A stretch of DNA of 64,000 nt. It comes from Verrucomicrobiota bacterium (GTDB lineage Bacteria; Verrucomicrobiota; Verrucomicrobiia; Verrucomicrobiales; DEV007). Each line of letters begins with the position of its first letter. Positions within the stretch are counted from its first letter, which is position 1. The stretch is taken from positions 1 to 64,000 of the forward strand of contig JAHDID010000025.1 of assembly GCA_020630975.1 (NCBI GenBank), read 5' to 3'. Shown one piece after another: positions 1 to 8,471 of this stretch. The position numbers were made by a program, and so were the translations under genes. The notes below the pieces were generated by a model, which searched no databases, was not told the origin of the DNA, and saw only the letters and a list, made by a program, of their open reading frames with translations.

Positions 1-1
1 A

Positions 2-181
2 TTATTCCGTTATAAGAGAGAAGAGTTTGTATGGTTCACGCTGAACCAGAACAATTTCTATGCTGACTTCTGAACGAAAGAAGATCTCGAATGAGTTGTT
101 GGTGAAGTCGAGAACGTAGCCGCCTTTCATTTGGAGGGAGTCTTCGAGCTGCATGGTTTCACTGTATTTTAGGTGGTTCAT
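2..181 (-). CDS. Short ORF resembling the N-terminus of an abortive-infection-like family, probably truncated
   Basis: A 59-residue ORF with ATG at 181-179 and TAA at 4-2. Its N-terminal part contains GGYVLDFTNNSFEIFF, which from memory resembles the opening of a widespread group of about 300-residue proteins (pattern GYVLDFSN-x-TF-x-x-F) often grouped with AbiJ-like phage-defence proteins. Those proteins are far longer, so this copy is either a decayed 5' fragment or a short relative; the continuation after EVSIEI does not look like the family. The neighbouring broken tRNA-like sequence also suggests a decayed mobile region. The family link rests on pattern recall only. Confidence 0.35.
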   Translation of the reverse strand: MNHLKYSETMQLEDSLQMKGGYVLDFTNNSFEIFFRSEVSIEIVLVQREPYKLFSLITE

Positions 182-402
182 TATGCTTGGTTTTGTTTAA
201 GGGTTGTTAACCTTAAACATTGCTAGGGTAAGATGAAGGGGAGGCAACGGGGAAAATTCAAGAAAATGTGCAAACGAACAATGGCGGGAATATACAAAGC
301 GCTGCAGGCCGCTTGTGCCCTGCCCTAGCTGTGACTTTAACACTGAATGATTTTGCTGAAAAAAGAGCGGTTACGGGGTTTTGAGGGGCCAACAATGCTG
401 AT

Positions 403-465
403 AGCACCGTGGAACGGTTGACTACGGATCAGGAGGTTTGGGATTCGAATCCCTACGGGGGTGCT
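403..465 (+). pseudogene. tRNA-Arg(ACG)-like remnant lacking the D arm
   Basis: The sequence holds a recognisable anticodon arm with loop CTACGGA (anticodon ACG, U33, A38), a T-arm with TTCGAAT, and ends that can pair (AGCACC at 403-408 with GGTGCT at 460-465). It is only 63 nt long: about 12-14 nt where the D arm should lie are missing, the T-stem closing position is A opposite C instead of G-C, and the 3' acceptor side carries extra G residues. No CCA follows. It is therefore called a degenerate tRNA and not a working gene. Confidence 0.4.
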
Positions 466-522
466 TCTCGTTTCGCTAGCGTCACTAACATTAGATCACT
501 GTGAGCAGCCTTTTTACCTGAA

Positions 523-558
523 ATTCAATAGGGTACAATTTTTATTCAATAGGGTACA
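523..558 (+). repeat. Pair of 15-bp direct repeats at 21-bp period (site 1 of 3)
   Basis: ATTCAATAGGGTACA occurs at 523-537 and again at 544-558, start-to-start spacing 21 bp. The same pair, with one T/C difference in the spacer, occurs at 23679-23714, and three degenerate copies in the opposite orientation at 58806-58862. This site lies about 170 bp before the OmpA-domain gene. It could be a multi-site protein-binding element or the end of a transposon. Confidence 0.8.
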
Positions 559-725
559 GTCGCATTTTGCAACCACTTGGCGACTACCCGTGACTACAAA
601 TGTACATCATCGCCCGTCGTCGATCGTCATCACTGTAGATGCAAACAGCATAAGTCGGCTTTGCTCATTCAAAAAAGTGGGTTTAGTTTGCAGCTCAGCA
701 TCCTAGCGACCAACACACGAATACT

Positions 726-1802
726 ATGGCTACCGATTACGACTGGCATCCCGATGCGAACAATGGCGGGTCTGTCTTTAAGGTGGAGACCCACAACCTG
801 AAGTGGTGGGTCGTGCTGGCTATCGTGGTGTCAGTGCTCATCCACATCCTCATGTACTTCGTGCTGACTCGCTGGGAGGGCCCTGCCAGTGCGGCTCAGG
901 AGGATCTCAACTTTCGCCTGCTGACAGAGCAAGAGTCGATCGATCGCGACACGCTGGAGGAGCTGCTAGCCGACGAGCCTGTACTCCCCGAGGATCTGGA
1001 CGTCAAGACCATCGAGCCGGAAAATCTGTCTGACATAGATATCGACCAAAACTTCGACGAGTTCGGAGTGATGGATGAGCTGAGCAAAGAGGAGCTGATC
1101 CGCATGGCACCAGCCGATGCACCGGAGATGTTTGGCGGCGCTATGCCCCAGGTCCCCTCCAATGTGCTCGACATGGCTGCTACCGAGATGGATCTCGCCT
1201 CCGCCGATACGCTCAACAATGAGCTGCAGGACATGCGCAAAAAGCTGACCGAAGCCAGCGAACAGATCTCTCCCGATCAGGTGACTCTAGAGATCGATGC
1301 CAATGAAGTGAGCGAGGGCCTAAATACTGATGAGTTTTTCAAAGACGCCGCACAGAAAGTGATGGGCGAAAAGGCTGATGAATTTGTGAAGGGCTACGCC
1401 ACCCTAGATGATCTGATCGGTATGACTGGCGGCATCAAGCGAGGCACCAGCAAGACGGCAATGATGCCTACCGACATCCTCTTCGACTACGGCGAGGACT
1501 CGCTAAAAGAATCTGCCGAGCTCGCGATGATCAAGCTCGCCTACCTGATCGAGACCAATCCGGATGCCGTCTTCATCATCGAGGGGCATACCGATAGTTT
1601 CGGCGGCGACGAATACAATCGCGCCCTAAGCGAGCGCCGTGCCCAAGCCGTGAAGGACTGGCTGGTTAAAAAACTACGTCTCGATGCCAAAAACATCCGC
1701 GTCGTCGGCAAAGGCAAGCTCGAGCCGATCGTCCCTATCACTGGAGATGCTGACCAACAAGAGCTCAACCGTCGCGTCGAGATCGAGATCCGCAGGGACT
1801 AG
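726..1802 (+). CDS. Membrane-anchored protein with C-terminal OmpA-like peptidoglycan-binding domain
   Basis: The 358-residue product has a short cytoplasmic N-terminus, one transmembrane helix at about residues 27-48 (WWVVLAIVVSVLIHILMYFV), a long acidic periplasmic region rich in Asp and Glu, and an OmpA/MotB-type domain from about 248 to 355. The domain shows DILFDYG, the EGHTDSFG turn and the LSERRAQAV helix that line the diaminopimelate-binding pocket in this family, and ends in NRRVEIEI. It probably tethers the inner membrane to the cell wall. The single N-terminal helix and acidic linker resemble TonB- or MotB-like stalks more than a barrel OmpA. The ATG at 726 is the natural start. 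A pair of 21-bp-period repeats lies upstream. Confidence 0.85.
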   Translation: MATDYDWHPDANNGGSVFKVETHNLKWWVVLAIVVSVLIHILMYFVLTRWEGPASAAQEDLNFRLLTEQESIDRDTLEELLADEPVLPEDLDVKTIEPENLSDIDIDQNFDEFGVMDELSKEELIRMAPADAPEMFGGAMPQVPSNVLDMAATEMDLASADTLNNELQDMRKKLTEASEQISPDQVTLEIDANEVSEGLNTDEFFKDAAQKVMGEKADEFVKGYATLDDLIGMTGGIKRGTSKTAMMPTDILFDYGEDSLKESAELAMIKLAYLIETNPDAVFIIEGHTDSFGGDEYNRALSERRAQAVKDWLVKKLRLDAKNIRVVGKGKLEPIVPITGDADQQELNRRVEIEIRRD

Positions 1803-1840
1803 GAGATGCTCCCTTATCGGTAAAGATCCTGAGATAGACA

Positions 1841-1901
1841 GACTGGGGTCTTCCGCTAAGACTCCCTGCTCACACTCGTAGCTGAATTCCCCAGCATTCA
1901 G
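1841..1901. repeat. Dispersed intergenic repeat, copy 1
   Basis: This segment begins with GACTGGGGTCTTCC and ends with GAATTCCCCAGCATTCAG. The same start and end, about 58-61 bp apart, recur at 29931-29988, and the first half recurs at 43180-43208. The start forms a small hairpin in each copy. All copies lie between genes. No coding sequence was seen in 1803-2017. Confidence 0.6.
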
Positions 1902-2017
1902 ACCGCACAGCCCCTCGCCCGTTTCTGACTCCACCGACATCTGCCCTACGTAACTGCGGCCATCGATCCGTCCAACCGAATTGACATCGATTTCCGAAAC
2001 ACTGTAGTGTCTCCCCC

Positions 2018-3511
2018 ATGATGAAGACACCTCTCCTGCTCGTAGTCGCTATCACCGCTTTTCTGCTCGGGGCTTTTAGCACCAGCCAGGCTGCGGATGA
2101 AAGGCCCAACATTCTGTGGATCATCGCCGATGATATGTCGGCCCACTTTTCCTGCTACGGGGAGAAGACCATCCAGACACCGCATGTCGATGCGCTGGCC
2201 GAGAGAGGTAGCCTGTTTTCCAATGCCTATGTGACTGCCCCCGTATGCTCCACCAATCGATCTGCCTTTGTGACCGGGATGTACCAGACCTCTATCGGTG
2301 CGCACCAGCACCGCAGCGGTCGCGGCGAGCTAAAAATCCAACTACCCGACGGGATCCGACTAGTCCCAGAGCTATTCCAGGAAGCCGGCTACTACACCGC
2401 CATCGCTCAGTGGCCACTGAATGGCAAACTGGGCAAGACCGACTACAACTTCGAATGGGACCCAGCCGCCTATGATAGTGCCGACTGGGCAGGACGAAAA
2501 AAAGACCAACCTTTCTTCGCCCAGATCCAGATCAAAGGCGGCAAACTCCGTGGCGCTGCGCGAGACACCACTGAGAAATTCGTCGAGCGTATGGAGCCGA
2601 TCCACGGACCTCGCACCGCTATGGCTGATGTGGTGCTGCCCCCCTACTACCCCTACACAGAGGATATCATATTCGACTGGGCAGCCTATCTCGACTCAGT
2701 GCGCGAGACCGATCGAGTCGTAGGCGATATCGTGCAGACACTAGCTGATCGCGGTGAACTGGAAAATACCGTAGTCCTATTCATGACCGACCACGGTATC
2801 AGCCATGCCCGCGGCAAGCAGTACTGCTACGACGAGGGGCTGCACGTGCCTCTAGTCATAGCAGGCCCAGGCGTCCCCACCGAGACCCGCCACGATCTGG
2901 TCGAGCATATCGATATCGCCGCACTTTCTCTAGGCCTAGCCGGTATCGCGATACCTGACTACATGCAGGCGCGCGATATCCTGGCCGATGACTACACGGC
3001 TAGAGACTATGTATTCGCCGCACGCGACCGCTGCGACGAGACAGTCGAGCGGATCCGCTCCGTCCGCTCGGATCGTTTCAAATACATCCGCAACTACTAC
3101 CCCGAGCGCCCACACCTCTCGCCCAACAACTACAAAGATAATAAACTGATCTACCAAAGCCTGCGTGCCGCTCACCAGGCAGGAGAGCTCACCGAGCAGC
3201 AAGAGGAGGTGCTTTTCGCCCCCACGCGCCAGCCAGAGGAGCTGTACGATCTGGATGCCGATCCCTGGGAGATGACCAACCTCGCAGGCGACCCGACCTA
3301 CCAGCAGGCCCTACTGACCCTGCGCCAGCGTCTGGATACCTGGATCGAAGAGACCGGAGACCAGGGTGATGAGTCGGAAGAGATGTGGGCTAGCGATATG
3401 GCAGCCTACCTCAAAGGATTCGACCGAAAAGGCAAAGCCAATCCAGATGGCAAAGCCAATGTGCAGCGTAATATCGAGCAGATGAAAGCCTGGAAAAAGG
3501 CGGGGAAGTAG
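2018..3511 (+). CDS. Secreted sulfatase (alkaline-phosphatase superfamily)
   Basis: The 497-residue protein begins with a signal peptide (hydrophobic 4-20, likely cleavage after SQA at 23-25) and the metal-binding opening PNILWIIADDM. The sulfatase active-site segment is VCSTNRSAFVTG, with the nucleophile candidate Cys77 and Arg81. Position 79 is Thr where formylglycine-dependent sulfatases normally have Pro or Ala. The DHG metal motif follows (MTDHGISHARGK). The C-terminus has the usual YDLDADPWE segment. It probably removes sulfate from polysaccharides in the periplasm or outside the cell; the substrate cannot be told. No maturase is adjacent. Confidence 0.9.
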   Translation: MMKTPLLLVVAITAFLLGAFSTSQAADERPNILWIIADDMSAHFSCYGEKTIQTPHVDALAERGSLFSNAYVTAPVCSTNRSAFVTGMYQTSIGAHQHRSGRGELKIQLPDGIRLVPELFQEAGYYTAIAQWPLNGKLGKTDYNFEWDPAAYDSADWAGRKKDQPFFAQIQIKGGKLRGAARDTTEKFVERMEPIHGPRTAMADVVLPPYYPYTEDIIFDWAAYLDSVRETDRVVGDIVQTLADRGELENTVVLFMTDHGISHARGKQYCYDEGLHVPLVIAGPGVPTETRHDLVEHIDIAALSLGLAGIAIPDYMQARDILADDYTARDYVFAARDRCDETVERIRSVRSDRFKYIRNYYPERPHLSPNNYKDNKLIYQSLRAAHQAGELTEQQEEVLFAPTRQPEELYDLDADPWEMTNLAGDPTYQQALLTLRQRLDTWIEETGDQGDESEEMWASDMAAYLKGFDRKGKANPDGKANVQRNIEQMKAWKKAGK

Positions 3512-3518
3512 AATTTAC

Positions 3519-3549
3519 AAAAAAAGAGGGGACAGAATTGAGTCCTCTC
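3519..3549 (-). terminator. Rho-independent terminator of tRNA-Asn
   Basis: GAGGGGAC at 3526-3533 pairs with GTCCTCTC at 3542-3549 (one G-U pair). Read on the minus strand, the stem is followed by seven T residues (3519-3525). It lies just downstream of the minus-strand tRNA-Asn. Confidence 0.8.
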
Positions 3550-3583
3550 CGTTTAGAACCTGACGGTGGTCCTAAGTGAAAAA

Positions 3584-3658
3584 TGGCTCCTCAGGTTGGG
3601 TTCGAACCAACGACCTAGTGGTTAACAGCCACCCGCTCTACCGCTGAGCTACTGAGGA
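3584..3658 (-). tRNA. tRNA-Asn (GTT)
   Basis: On the minus strand the sequence folds as a standard cloverleaf. The acceptor TCCTCAG pairs with CTGAGGA, the D arm contains AGCTCAGCGGTAGAGC, the anticodon loop is CTGTTAA giving anticodon GTT, and the T arm contains GGTTCGAACC. Discriminator G and an encoded CCA end the gene (75 nt). A terminator follows. Confidence 0.97.
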
Positions 3659-3777
3659 ACACTACCGGGAAACCGATGTGATTTCCGACGGGCCGTTACA
3701 ATGCTATTTCAGAGTCGTTTTTCAAGAGAAATTTTAGACTTTTTAACTGTTTTTGGCCGTAATAAAATGCGACTCTG

Positions 3778-4353
3778 GTGGAGTATTCTACTGTGAGCCA
3801 AACCAATCCCAAATCTAGCCCGGCCTCGAAAATGCCTGCCTGTGACCTATCCCACCCAAGTTTTGCGGAATTAATAGCCAGTCACCAGCCCCGGCTGGTC
3901 GGCTACATCCGCACGATGATCGCAGACGAGCACGCTGCCAAAGACATCCTACAGGACACCAACATGGCTCTCCTGCGGAAAAAAGCCGACTTCGAACCGG
4001 GGACGAATTTTACCGCATGGGCATTTCGGATCGCTTATTTCGAGGTGCTGAGCTGGCGGCGCAACAAAGGCCGCGAGAAAGTCCAATTCTCCAGTGAACT
4101 AGTCGAGGCCCTCGCAGAATCGGGCGAGCAGATGGCAAAAAACTACGACACTCGACTGGAAGCCCTGAAAAGCTGCCTGAGCAAACTACCAGATCGCCAG
4201 AAAGCCATCGTGCAGCGGCGCTACCTCAGCGGAGAATCGGTACAAACCATCGCCGAGTCGATGGGATTCAAAGCCAATGCAGGCTCTCAGCTCCTGCACC
4301 GCGCCCGGCAAAATCTCTTCCAGTGCATCACTCGGCTGACCACAGGCTCCTAA
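3778..4353 (+). CDS. ECF-type RNA polymerase sigma factor
   Basis: The 191-residue product has region 2 at about 30-100 (DEHAAKDILQDTNMALLRK, then FTAWAFRIAYFEVLSWRR, which matches the promoter-melting helix of ECF factors) and region 4 at about 130-185 (LPDRQKAIVQRRYLSGESVQTIAESMG, a helix-turn-helix). No anti-sigma fusion is seen. The frame opens at a GTG at 3778; GTG 3793 or ATG 3832 are possible alternatives. The following gene is a small membrane protein 18 bp downstream and is probably its partner. This layout is typical of planctomycete and verrucomicrobial ECF groups that act in envelope sensing. Confidence 0.9.
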   Translation: MEYSTVSQTNPKSSPASKMPACDLSHPSFAELIASHQPRLVGYIRTMIADEHAAKDILQDTNMALLRKKADFEPGTNFTAWAFRIAYFEVLSWRRNKGREKVQFSSELVEALAESGEQMAKNYDTRLEALKSCLSKLPDRQKAIVQRRYLSGESVQTIAESMGFKANAGSQLLHRARQNLFQCITRLTTGS

Positions 4354-4371
4354 CCTATCTCTGACCTGACC

Positions 4372-4947
4372 ATGGCCAAACCAACTCACATAGACATGGC
4401 AAAGACGCCACAGGAGTCCAGACTCGATGAACTGATCGATACGCTCCATAGTGGCCAGCAGTTGACCGAGGACGAGATGGCCGAGCTAGAGGCTATGCTC
4501 TCAGCCGATCACGAGGCTAGAGCCCACTACATCCTACGCCAGGAGCTACACACCATGCTGGAGGTGGATAAATCGGTCCGCCTGCAGTTGGCTATCGATG
4601 AGCTGCCAGACCACATCCTGACCGATGACTTTGCCGACGAGCAGGTGCCAGAGAGTGATGATACACCAGCGCCCGCACCGAAACTCTCTAGATCGAGCAA
4701 AGAAGCCTTTCGCATGGCCACATCGATAGCTGCGATGATCGCAGGTGTGATCGGCATGCTATGGATGTATGTGCAGGTCGAAAAATTCACCCAAATCGAG
4801 GCGGCTAATGAAGCGGCAAAGAAGAAAGCTGCCGAGAGCGAGGTAGCTGCCGAGGATGAGCCCGAAAAGCCTGGCACTGACCTTAAGGAGATGAAATTCG
4901 ACATGGTCGATATCTTCAAAGGCACCACCAAACTAATCGGGCTCTAG
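4372..4947 (+). CDS. Small single-pass membrane protein, probable anti-sigma partner
   Basis: The 191-residue protein has an N-terminal acidic helical region (LDELIDTLHSGQQLTEDEMAELEAML) of the kind found in anti-sigma and FecR-like proteins paired with planctomycete/verrucomicrobial ECF factors. One transmembrane helix follows at about residues 116-136, then a Lys/Glu/Ala-rich stretch. It lacks the FecR or LamG sensor domain that usually follows the helix, so the periplasmic part is short. It lies 18 bp after the sigma gene, which suggests co-transcription. ATG 4396 is an alternative start. The anti-sigma role is inferred from neighbourhood and architecture, not from a clear domain match. 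Confidence 0.6.
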   Translation: MAKPTHIDMAKTPQESRLDELIDTLHSGQQLTEDEMAELEAMLSADHEARAHYILRQELHTMLEVDKSVRLQLAIDELPDHILTDDFADEQVPESDDTPAPAPKLSRSSKEAFRMATSIAAMIAGVIGMLWMYVQVEKFTQIEAANEAAKKKAAESEVAAEDEPEKPGTDLKEMKFDMVDIFKGTTKLIGL

Positions 4948-4981
4948 ACGAGCTCGACTACTACCTAAGGATCCTAGCGAG

Positions 4982-5905
4982 ATGAATATCGAGCGTATCG
5001 CAGTAGTCGGCTCCGGGGCTGTGGGCTGCTACTATGGAGCCAAGCTAGCCCAGAGCGGACACGCCGTATCATTTCTGATGCGGACCGATCTCGCCCACGT
5101 GAGCGAGCACGGTCTGGTCATCGATAGCAATGATGTGGATGGCAGCTTCACCCTACCAAAAGTCGACTGCGCAGGCACCACGGCTGAGATAGGCGAGGTG
5201 GATCTAGTCATCGTAGCGCTCAAAACCACGGACAACCAAGCGCTCGACACGCTGCTACCACCTCTGCTAGGCCCAGACACACTCATCCTGACTCTGCAAA
5301 ATGGCCTGGGCAATGAAGACTACCTAGCCGAGCGCTTCGGCAAAGAGCGGATACTCGGCGGGCTATGCTTTGTCTGCCTAAACCGAACAGCCCCAGGGCA
5401 AATCCACCATATCGGCCATGGCCTGATCGAGCTGGGCGAGCATAGCAGCGACCCTCAGCCACGCACTCACCTGATCGCCGATAGGCTGAGAGATAGTGGT
5501 GTGCCCTGCGAGGTACTGGAGAGCCTGCAGCTATCGCGCTGGCGCAAGCTCGTGTGGAATATCCCATTCAATGGCTTATCCATCGCTGCCGGTGGGATCG
5601 ATGTGGGGCAGATCCTGGCGGATCCCATCCTGCATAAGCGCGTGCTCGCTCTGATGAAGGAAGTCGTCGAGACGGCAGCTCTATTTGGCTACGAGATACC
5701 AGAGGCATTCATCGAAGAAAACATAACCCGTACCTATCCGATGGGAGCCTATCGCCCCTCCAGCCTCCTCGACTATCTGGCAGGCCGAGCGGTAGAAGTC
5801 GAGTCGATATGGGGCGAACCCCTACGCCGAGCGCAGACGGTAGGCGCAGCGGTACCTGAGCTAGCAAGTCTCTATACCGAGATAAAGACCGCCGTAGGTG
5901 GATAA
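4982..5905 (+). CDS. panE: 2-dehydropantoate 2-reductase family protein
   Basis: The 307-residue protein opens with a Rossmann fingerprint for NADPH (VVGSGAVGCYYGAKLAQSG) followed by the family's VALKTTDN segment and LQNGLGNE. The C-terminal helical domain has LVWNIPFNGLS, matching the KLVWN(I/L)xxN pattern that carries the catalytic Lys and substrate-binding Asn, and ends with RAVEVESIWGEPLRRA, also typical. It would reduce ketopantoate to pantoate in coenzyme A synthesis, but paralogues of this family act on other 2-keto acids. It follows the sigma/membrane-protein pair by 34 bp and may be read with it. Confidence 0.85.
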   Translation: MNIERIAVVGSGAVGCYYGAKLAQSGHAVSFLMRTDLAHVSEHGLVIDSNDVDGSFTLPKVDCAGTTAEIGEVDLVIVALKTTDNQALDTLLPPLLGPDTLILTLQNGLGNEDYLAERFGKERILGGLCFVCLNRTAPGQIHHIGHGLIELGEHSSDPQPRTHLIADRLRDSGVPCEVLESLQLSRWRKLVWNIPFNGLSIAAGGIDVGQILADPILHKRVLALMKEVVETAALFGYEIPEAFIEENITRTYPMGAYRPSSLLDYLAGRAVEVESIWGEPLRRAQTVGAAVPELASLYTEIKTAVGG

Positions 5906-6089
5906 CTCAAAAGCGAGCAGACGAGCGAGTCATCCCGCAGGCAAAATGTAATGTGGCTGCGAGCATCAGCGAGTAGACCGCAGAGCCTATCCGACGCCCC
6001 TCTCTAACGATGAAACTCCACTCGCGGCACGCTCGCCGCCACGTAGAGCTGCATTCCAATACTAAGACTAAGGATATCTGAAGCCAAAC

Positions 6090-6806
6090 TTAAGCAGCGC
6101 AATACCCCAGCGCCTCCAGCTGATCAGCCTCAAGATACATCCAATCACCTGGCTCGAGATCCTCAGGTAAGAACAAATCACCTACTGCAGTGCGACGCAG
6201 GGTTTCGACTCGATTCGATGCGGCAGCTATCATCCGTTTCACCTGGTGATAGCAACCCTGCCCGATCGACATCGAGATAGAGTGCTCATCAATCTGATTT
6301 ACTGCCAACGCTCGAAATAGCTCAGGCTCCTGATGCAGCTCTACCCCACTTAATAGCTTTTTCTCCTGATCAGGAGTAAAGGAATGCTTTAGGCCGACTA
6401 AATAGGTTTTGGACACACCTTTCTTTGGCGAAGTGACGTGGTGAATGAACTGCCCATCATCAGAAAGCAACAACAGACCATCGGTATCGACATCGAGCCT
6501 ACCTGCTATCTGGATCTTTCGATTGATGAAGTGATCGGGCATCAGATCCAATGCACTTTCGTGATGCTGAGGCCGATGAGAGCACTCGTAGCCGATAGGC
6601 TTGTAGAGCATGATGTAGACACGCTCTCGGTAGCGATGCTGCTGCCCTGCGATAGTGAACTCCAGATCGGCAATATCGAATTTTCTATCAGGATTTTTAT
6701 GCAGTTCACCACCGATCTCCACACCACTGCCTTTGATGATCCAGGTGCACTCTTTTCGACTGCCGTAGCCTTGGCTCTGCAGGATTTTCACTAGTGGCTT
6801 TTTCAT
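6090..6806 (-). CDS. rsuA: RsuA-family 16S rRNA pseudouridine synthase
   Basis: The 238-residue protein has a short S4-like N-terminal domain (SQGYGSRKECTWIIKGSGVEIGG) and the RsuA/RluB catalytic core with GRLDVDTDGLLLLSDDG, which contains the catalytic Asp. The later QGCYHQVKRMIAAASN segment fits the RsuA class (G-x-YHQVKRM) more than RluB/E/F. It isomerises a uridine in 16S rRNA, position 516 in E. coli. It lies 13 bp downstream of the RsmC-like methyltransferase on the same strand, so the two rRNA-modifying enzymes are probably co-transcribed. Confidence 0.85.
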   Translation of the reverse strand: MKKPLVKILQSQGYGSRKECTWIIKGSGVEIGGELHKNPDRKFDIADLEFTIAGQQHRYRERVYIMLYKPIGYECSHRPQHHESALDLMPDHFINRKIQIAGRLDVDTDGLLLLSDDGQFIHHVTSPKKGVSKTYLVGLKHSFTPDQEKKLLSGVELHQEPELFRALAVNQIDEHSISMSIGQGCYHQVKRMIAAASNRVETLRRTAVGDLFLPEDLEPGDWMYLEADQLEALGYCAA

Positions 6807-6819
6807 CGCTACTTATCTA

Positions 6820-7821
6820 TCACTTGGTGGCGATCAATACTTTGAAGTCTATCGACTCCTCGATACGCTGAAAGCTGTAGAAGCGCTCTTTGATCTCGCG
6901 CTCGTAGGGGAGCTGGCGATTGGCCACCAGAATCAGCTTTCCACTGCGCGTCAGGCACTCAGATGCCACTTCGATAAAGCGACAGCCGAGACGCACGTCG
7001 GTGCGCGCCGATGTGTGAAATGGAGGATTGGTGATGATGTAATCGTAGTCGCGCTTCTCCGGCAGCTGCTGTGCGAGATCTAGCCAGTGAAACTTAGCCC
7101 TTTCCTCCGCCCCCTGAAGATTGGTCTTTGCCATCTCCAGAGCCAGCCCCTCGTTTTCATACAGGTCTAGCTGTTTGATCTTAGGATAGCGCTCCAGCAC
7201 TTGATGGCTCAGATAGCCCCACCCTGCCCCCAGATCGGCCACATGGCCTTTGATATCGCGCGGCAGTTGATCGATCAAAAACTGCGAGCCTTTGTCGACT
7301 TTATTCCAGCTAAACACCCCTGGGTGGGTCTGGTAATCTGTATCCGCGATGTGAGGATGGGCCGACGAGTAATCTGCCCACTCCTCTGGCAGGACGGTAT
7401 CTGGATCTTTCTGCAGCCAGAATACACGGCAATGGTTCTTCGTCAGACGATCCACTGTGGGAATGGCGCGATTGATCGTCTTCTCGATACTTTTCACGCC
7501 GATATCATTATGCCCCACACAGACCAGAGTGCCACCTGGCTCGAGCATCTGCCAGGCACGGTAGACATTGCCATAATTCTCCCGCTTGTGTTTGGTGAAG
7601 CTACAGAAGCCCATCGGATAGCTAGGCTGACCACTCTCTAGCTCTAGGTGTTTGCGCACAGAGAAGCCTGCCGCCTTTAAATCCTGATACTCGGCATACA
7701 GAGACTGCTCACACACCAGACTAGCTACCCATGAGGTGTCCAAACTAGGCACGAGTGTCGCTCGGATGAAGAAAGCTCGATCAGGGCGAGCCAACGTCCC
7801 CTCCGCAAACGGCATGAGCAA
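6820..7821 (-). CDS. RsmC/RlmG-type rRNA guanine-N2 methyltransferase
   Basis: The 333-residue protein has the two-part plan of RsmC and RlmG. The N-terminal degenerate methyltransferase-like half contains GFCSFTKHKRENYGNVYRA. The C-terminal active half has the SAM-binding VADLGAGWGYLS motif and the base-binding NPPFH motif (IITNPPFHTSARTD). Such enzymes methylate the exocyclic amine of a guanosine in 16S (G1207) or 23S (G1835) rRNA; the sequence alone does not separate these. The short spacing to the rsuA-like gene supports a role in 16S modification. Confidence 0.82.
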   Translation of the reverse strand: MLMPFAEGTLARPDRAFFIRATLVPSLDTSWVASLVCEQSLYAEYQDLKAAGFSVRKHLELESGQPSYPMGFCSFTKHKRENYGNVYRAWQMLEPGGTLVCVGHNDIGVKSIEKTINRAIPTVDRLTKNHCRVFWLQKDPDTVLPEEWADYSSAHPHIADTDYQTHPGVFSWNKVDKGSQFLIDQLPRDIKGHVADLGAGWGYLSHQVLERYPKIKQLDLYENEGLALEMAKTNLQGAEERAKFHWLDLAQQLPEKRDYDYIITNPPFHTSARTDVRLGCRFIEVASECLTRSGKLILVANRQLPYEREIKERFYSFQRIEESIDFKVLIATK

Positions 7822-7880
7822 GGTCTCGATCTGACTGGTGGAATGTTTGTCGATAGTGAAATGAAAGTTTAGGTTTTAAA

Positions 7881-7913
7881 CAAAAAAGGCTTACCCAGAT
7901 AAAGGGTAAGCCT
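7881..7913 (-). terminator. Terminator of the DUF2853 gene
   Basis: AGGCTTACCC at 7887-7896 and GGGTAAGCCT at 7904-7913 form a perfect 10-bp stem with a 7-nt loop. On the minus strand the stem is followed by six T residues. It lies between the stop of the DUF2853 gene and the start of the methyltransferase gene. Confidence 0.9.
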
Positions 7914-7958
7914 CTTTTAAATAAGCGTCGTGACCTTACGTGGTAATCCTATCGGATT

Positions 7959-8291
7959 CTACTTATAAACGGAACTCTTCTTGAGTTTTTTCACGAGCAA
8001 GTAGTAGACCACAGCACGCTGCTTCTGGCGCTTGTTGTAGGTCTTGAAGACTTCCTTCAGATTTTCGTCGAGCTTGGGTGTGTCAGCACAGCCCAGCTTC
8101 TTGATGCAGAAGTTCTTCTTCACGCGCTCCACTTCCTTCGGATCGCTAGCAGCGACTAGGCAAGCATCTTTGCGGTAGAGAGATGGGCCACAGCCCTTGG
8201 CTACTGCGAGGAGTAGCGCCTTGTCTACCTTCATATCGAGTGCTTCGATTTCTTTAGCGTATTTTTCAACGAGTTCGTCGAGTTTGCTCAT
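7959..8291 (-). CDS. DUF2853 family protein
   Basis: The 110-residue protein matches the DUF2853 pattern along its whole length: an N-terminal YAKEIEALDMKVDKALL helix, AKGCGPSLYRKDACLVAASD, VKKNFCIKKLG, and a C-terminal RAVVYYLLVKKL. It is small, all-helical in prediction, Lys-rich and cytosolic. No function is known for the family. It has its own terminator and no close same-strand neighbour upstream, so it is probably monocistronic. Confidence 0.85.
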   Translation of the reverse strand: MSKLDELVEKYAKEIEALDMKVDKALLLAVAKGCGPSLYRKDACLVAASDPKEVERVKKNFCIKKLGCADTPKLDENLKEVFKTYNKRQKQRAVVYYLLVKKLKKSSVYK

Positions 8292-8471
8292 AGCTATTTT
8301 TTTGGTGGTCTTTCTGTTATTTCGTAAGGTTAACAGATCTTTACTATCACCTGTGTCCGATAAGGCAAGCCTCTTTTGACGTAATGGTGCTAACCATAAA
8401 CCAGATACGATGCGCCTTTGCGCAAGATCACACCACTTTACGAAGACGCGAGGTGATGATTAGATGCTAGT

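Noticed and set aside
461-801. Overlapping plus-strand ORFs before the OmpA-domain gene
   Set aside because: They run through the 21-bp-period repeats and into the OmpA-domain gene in another frame. Their amino-acid content is not protein-like.
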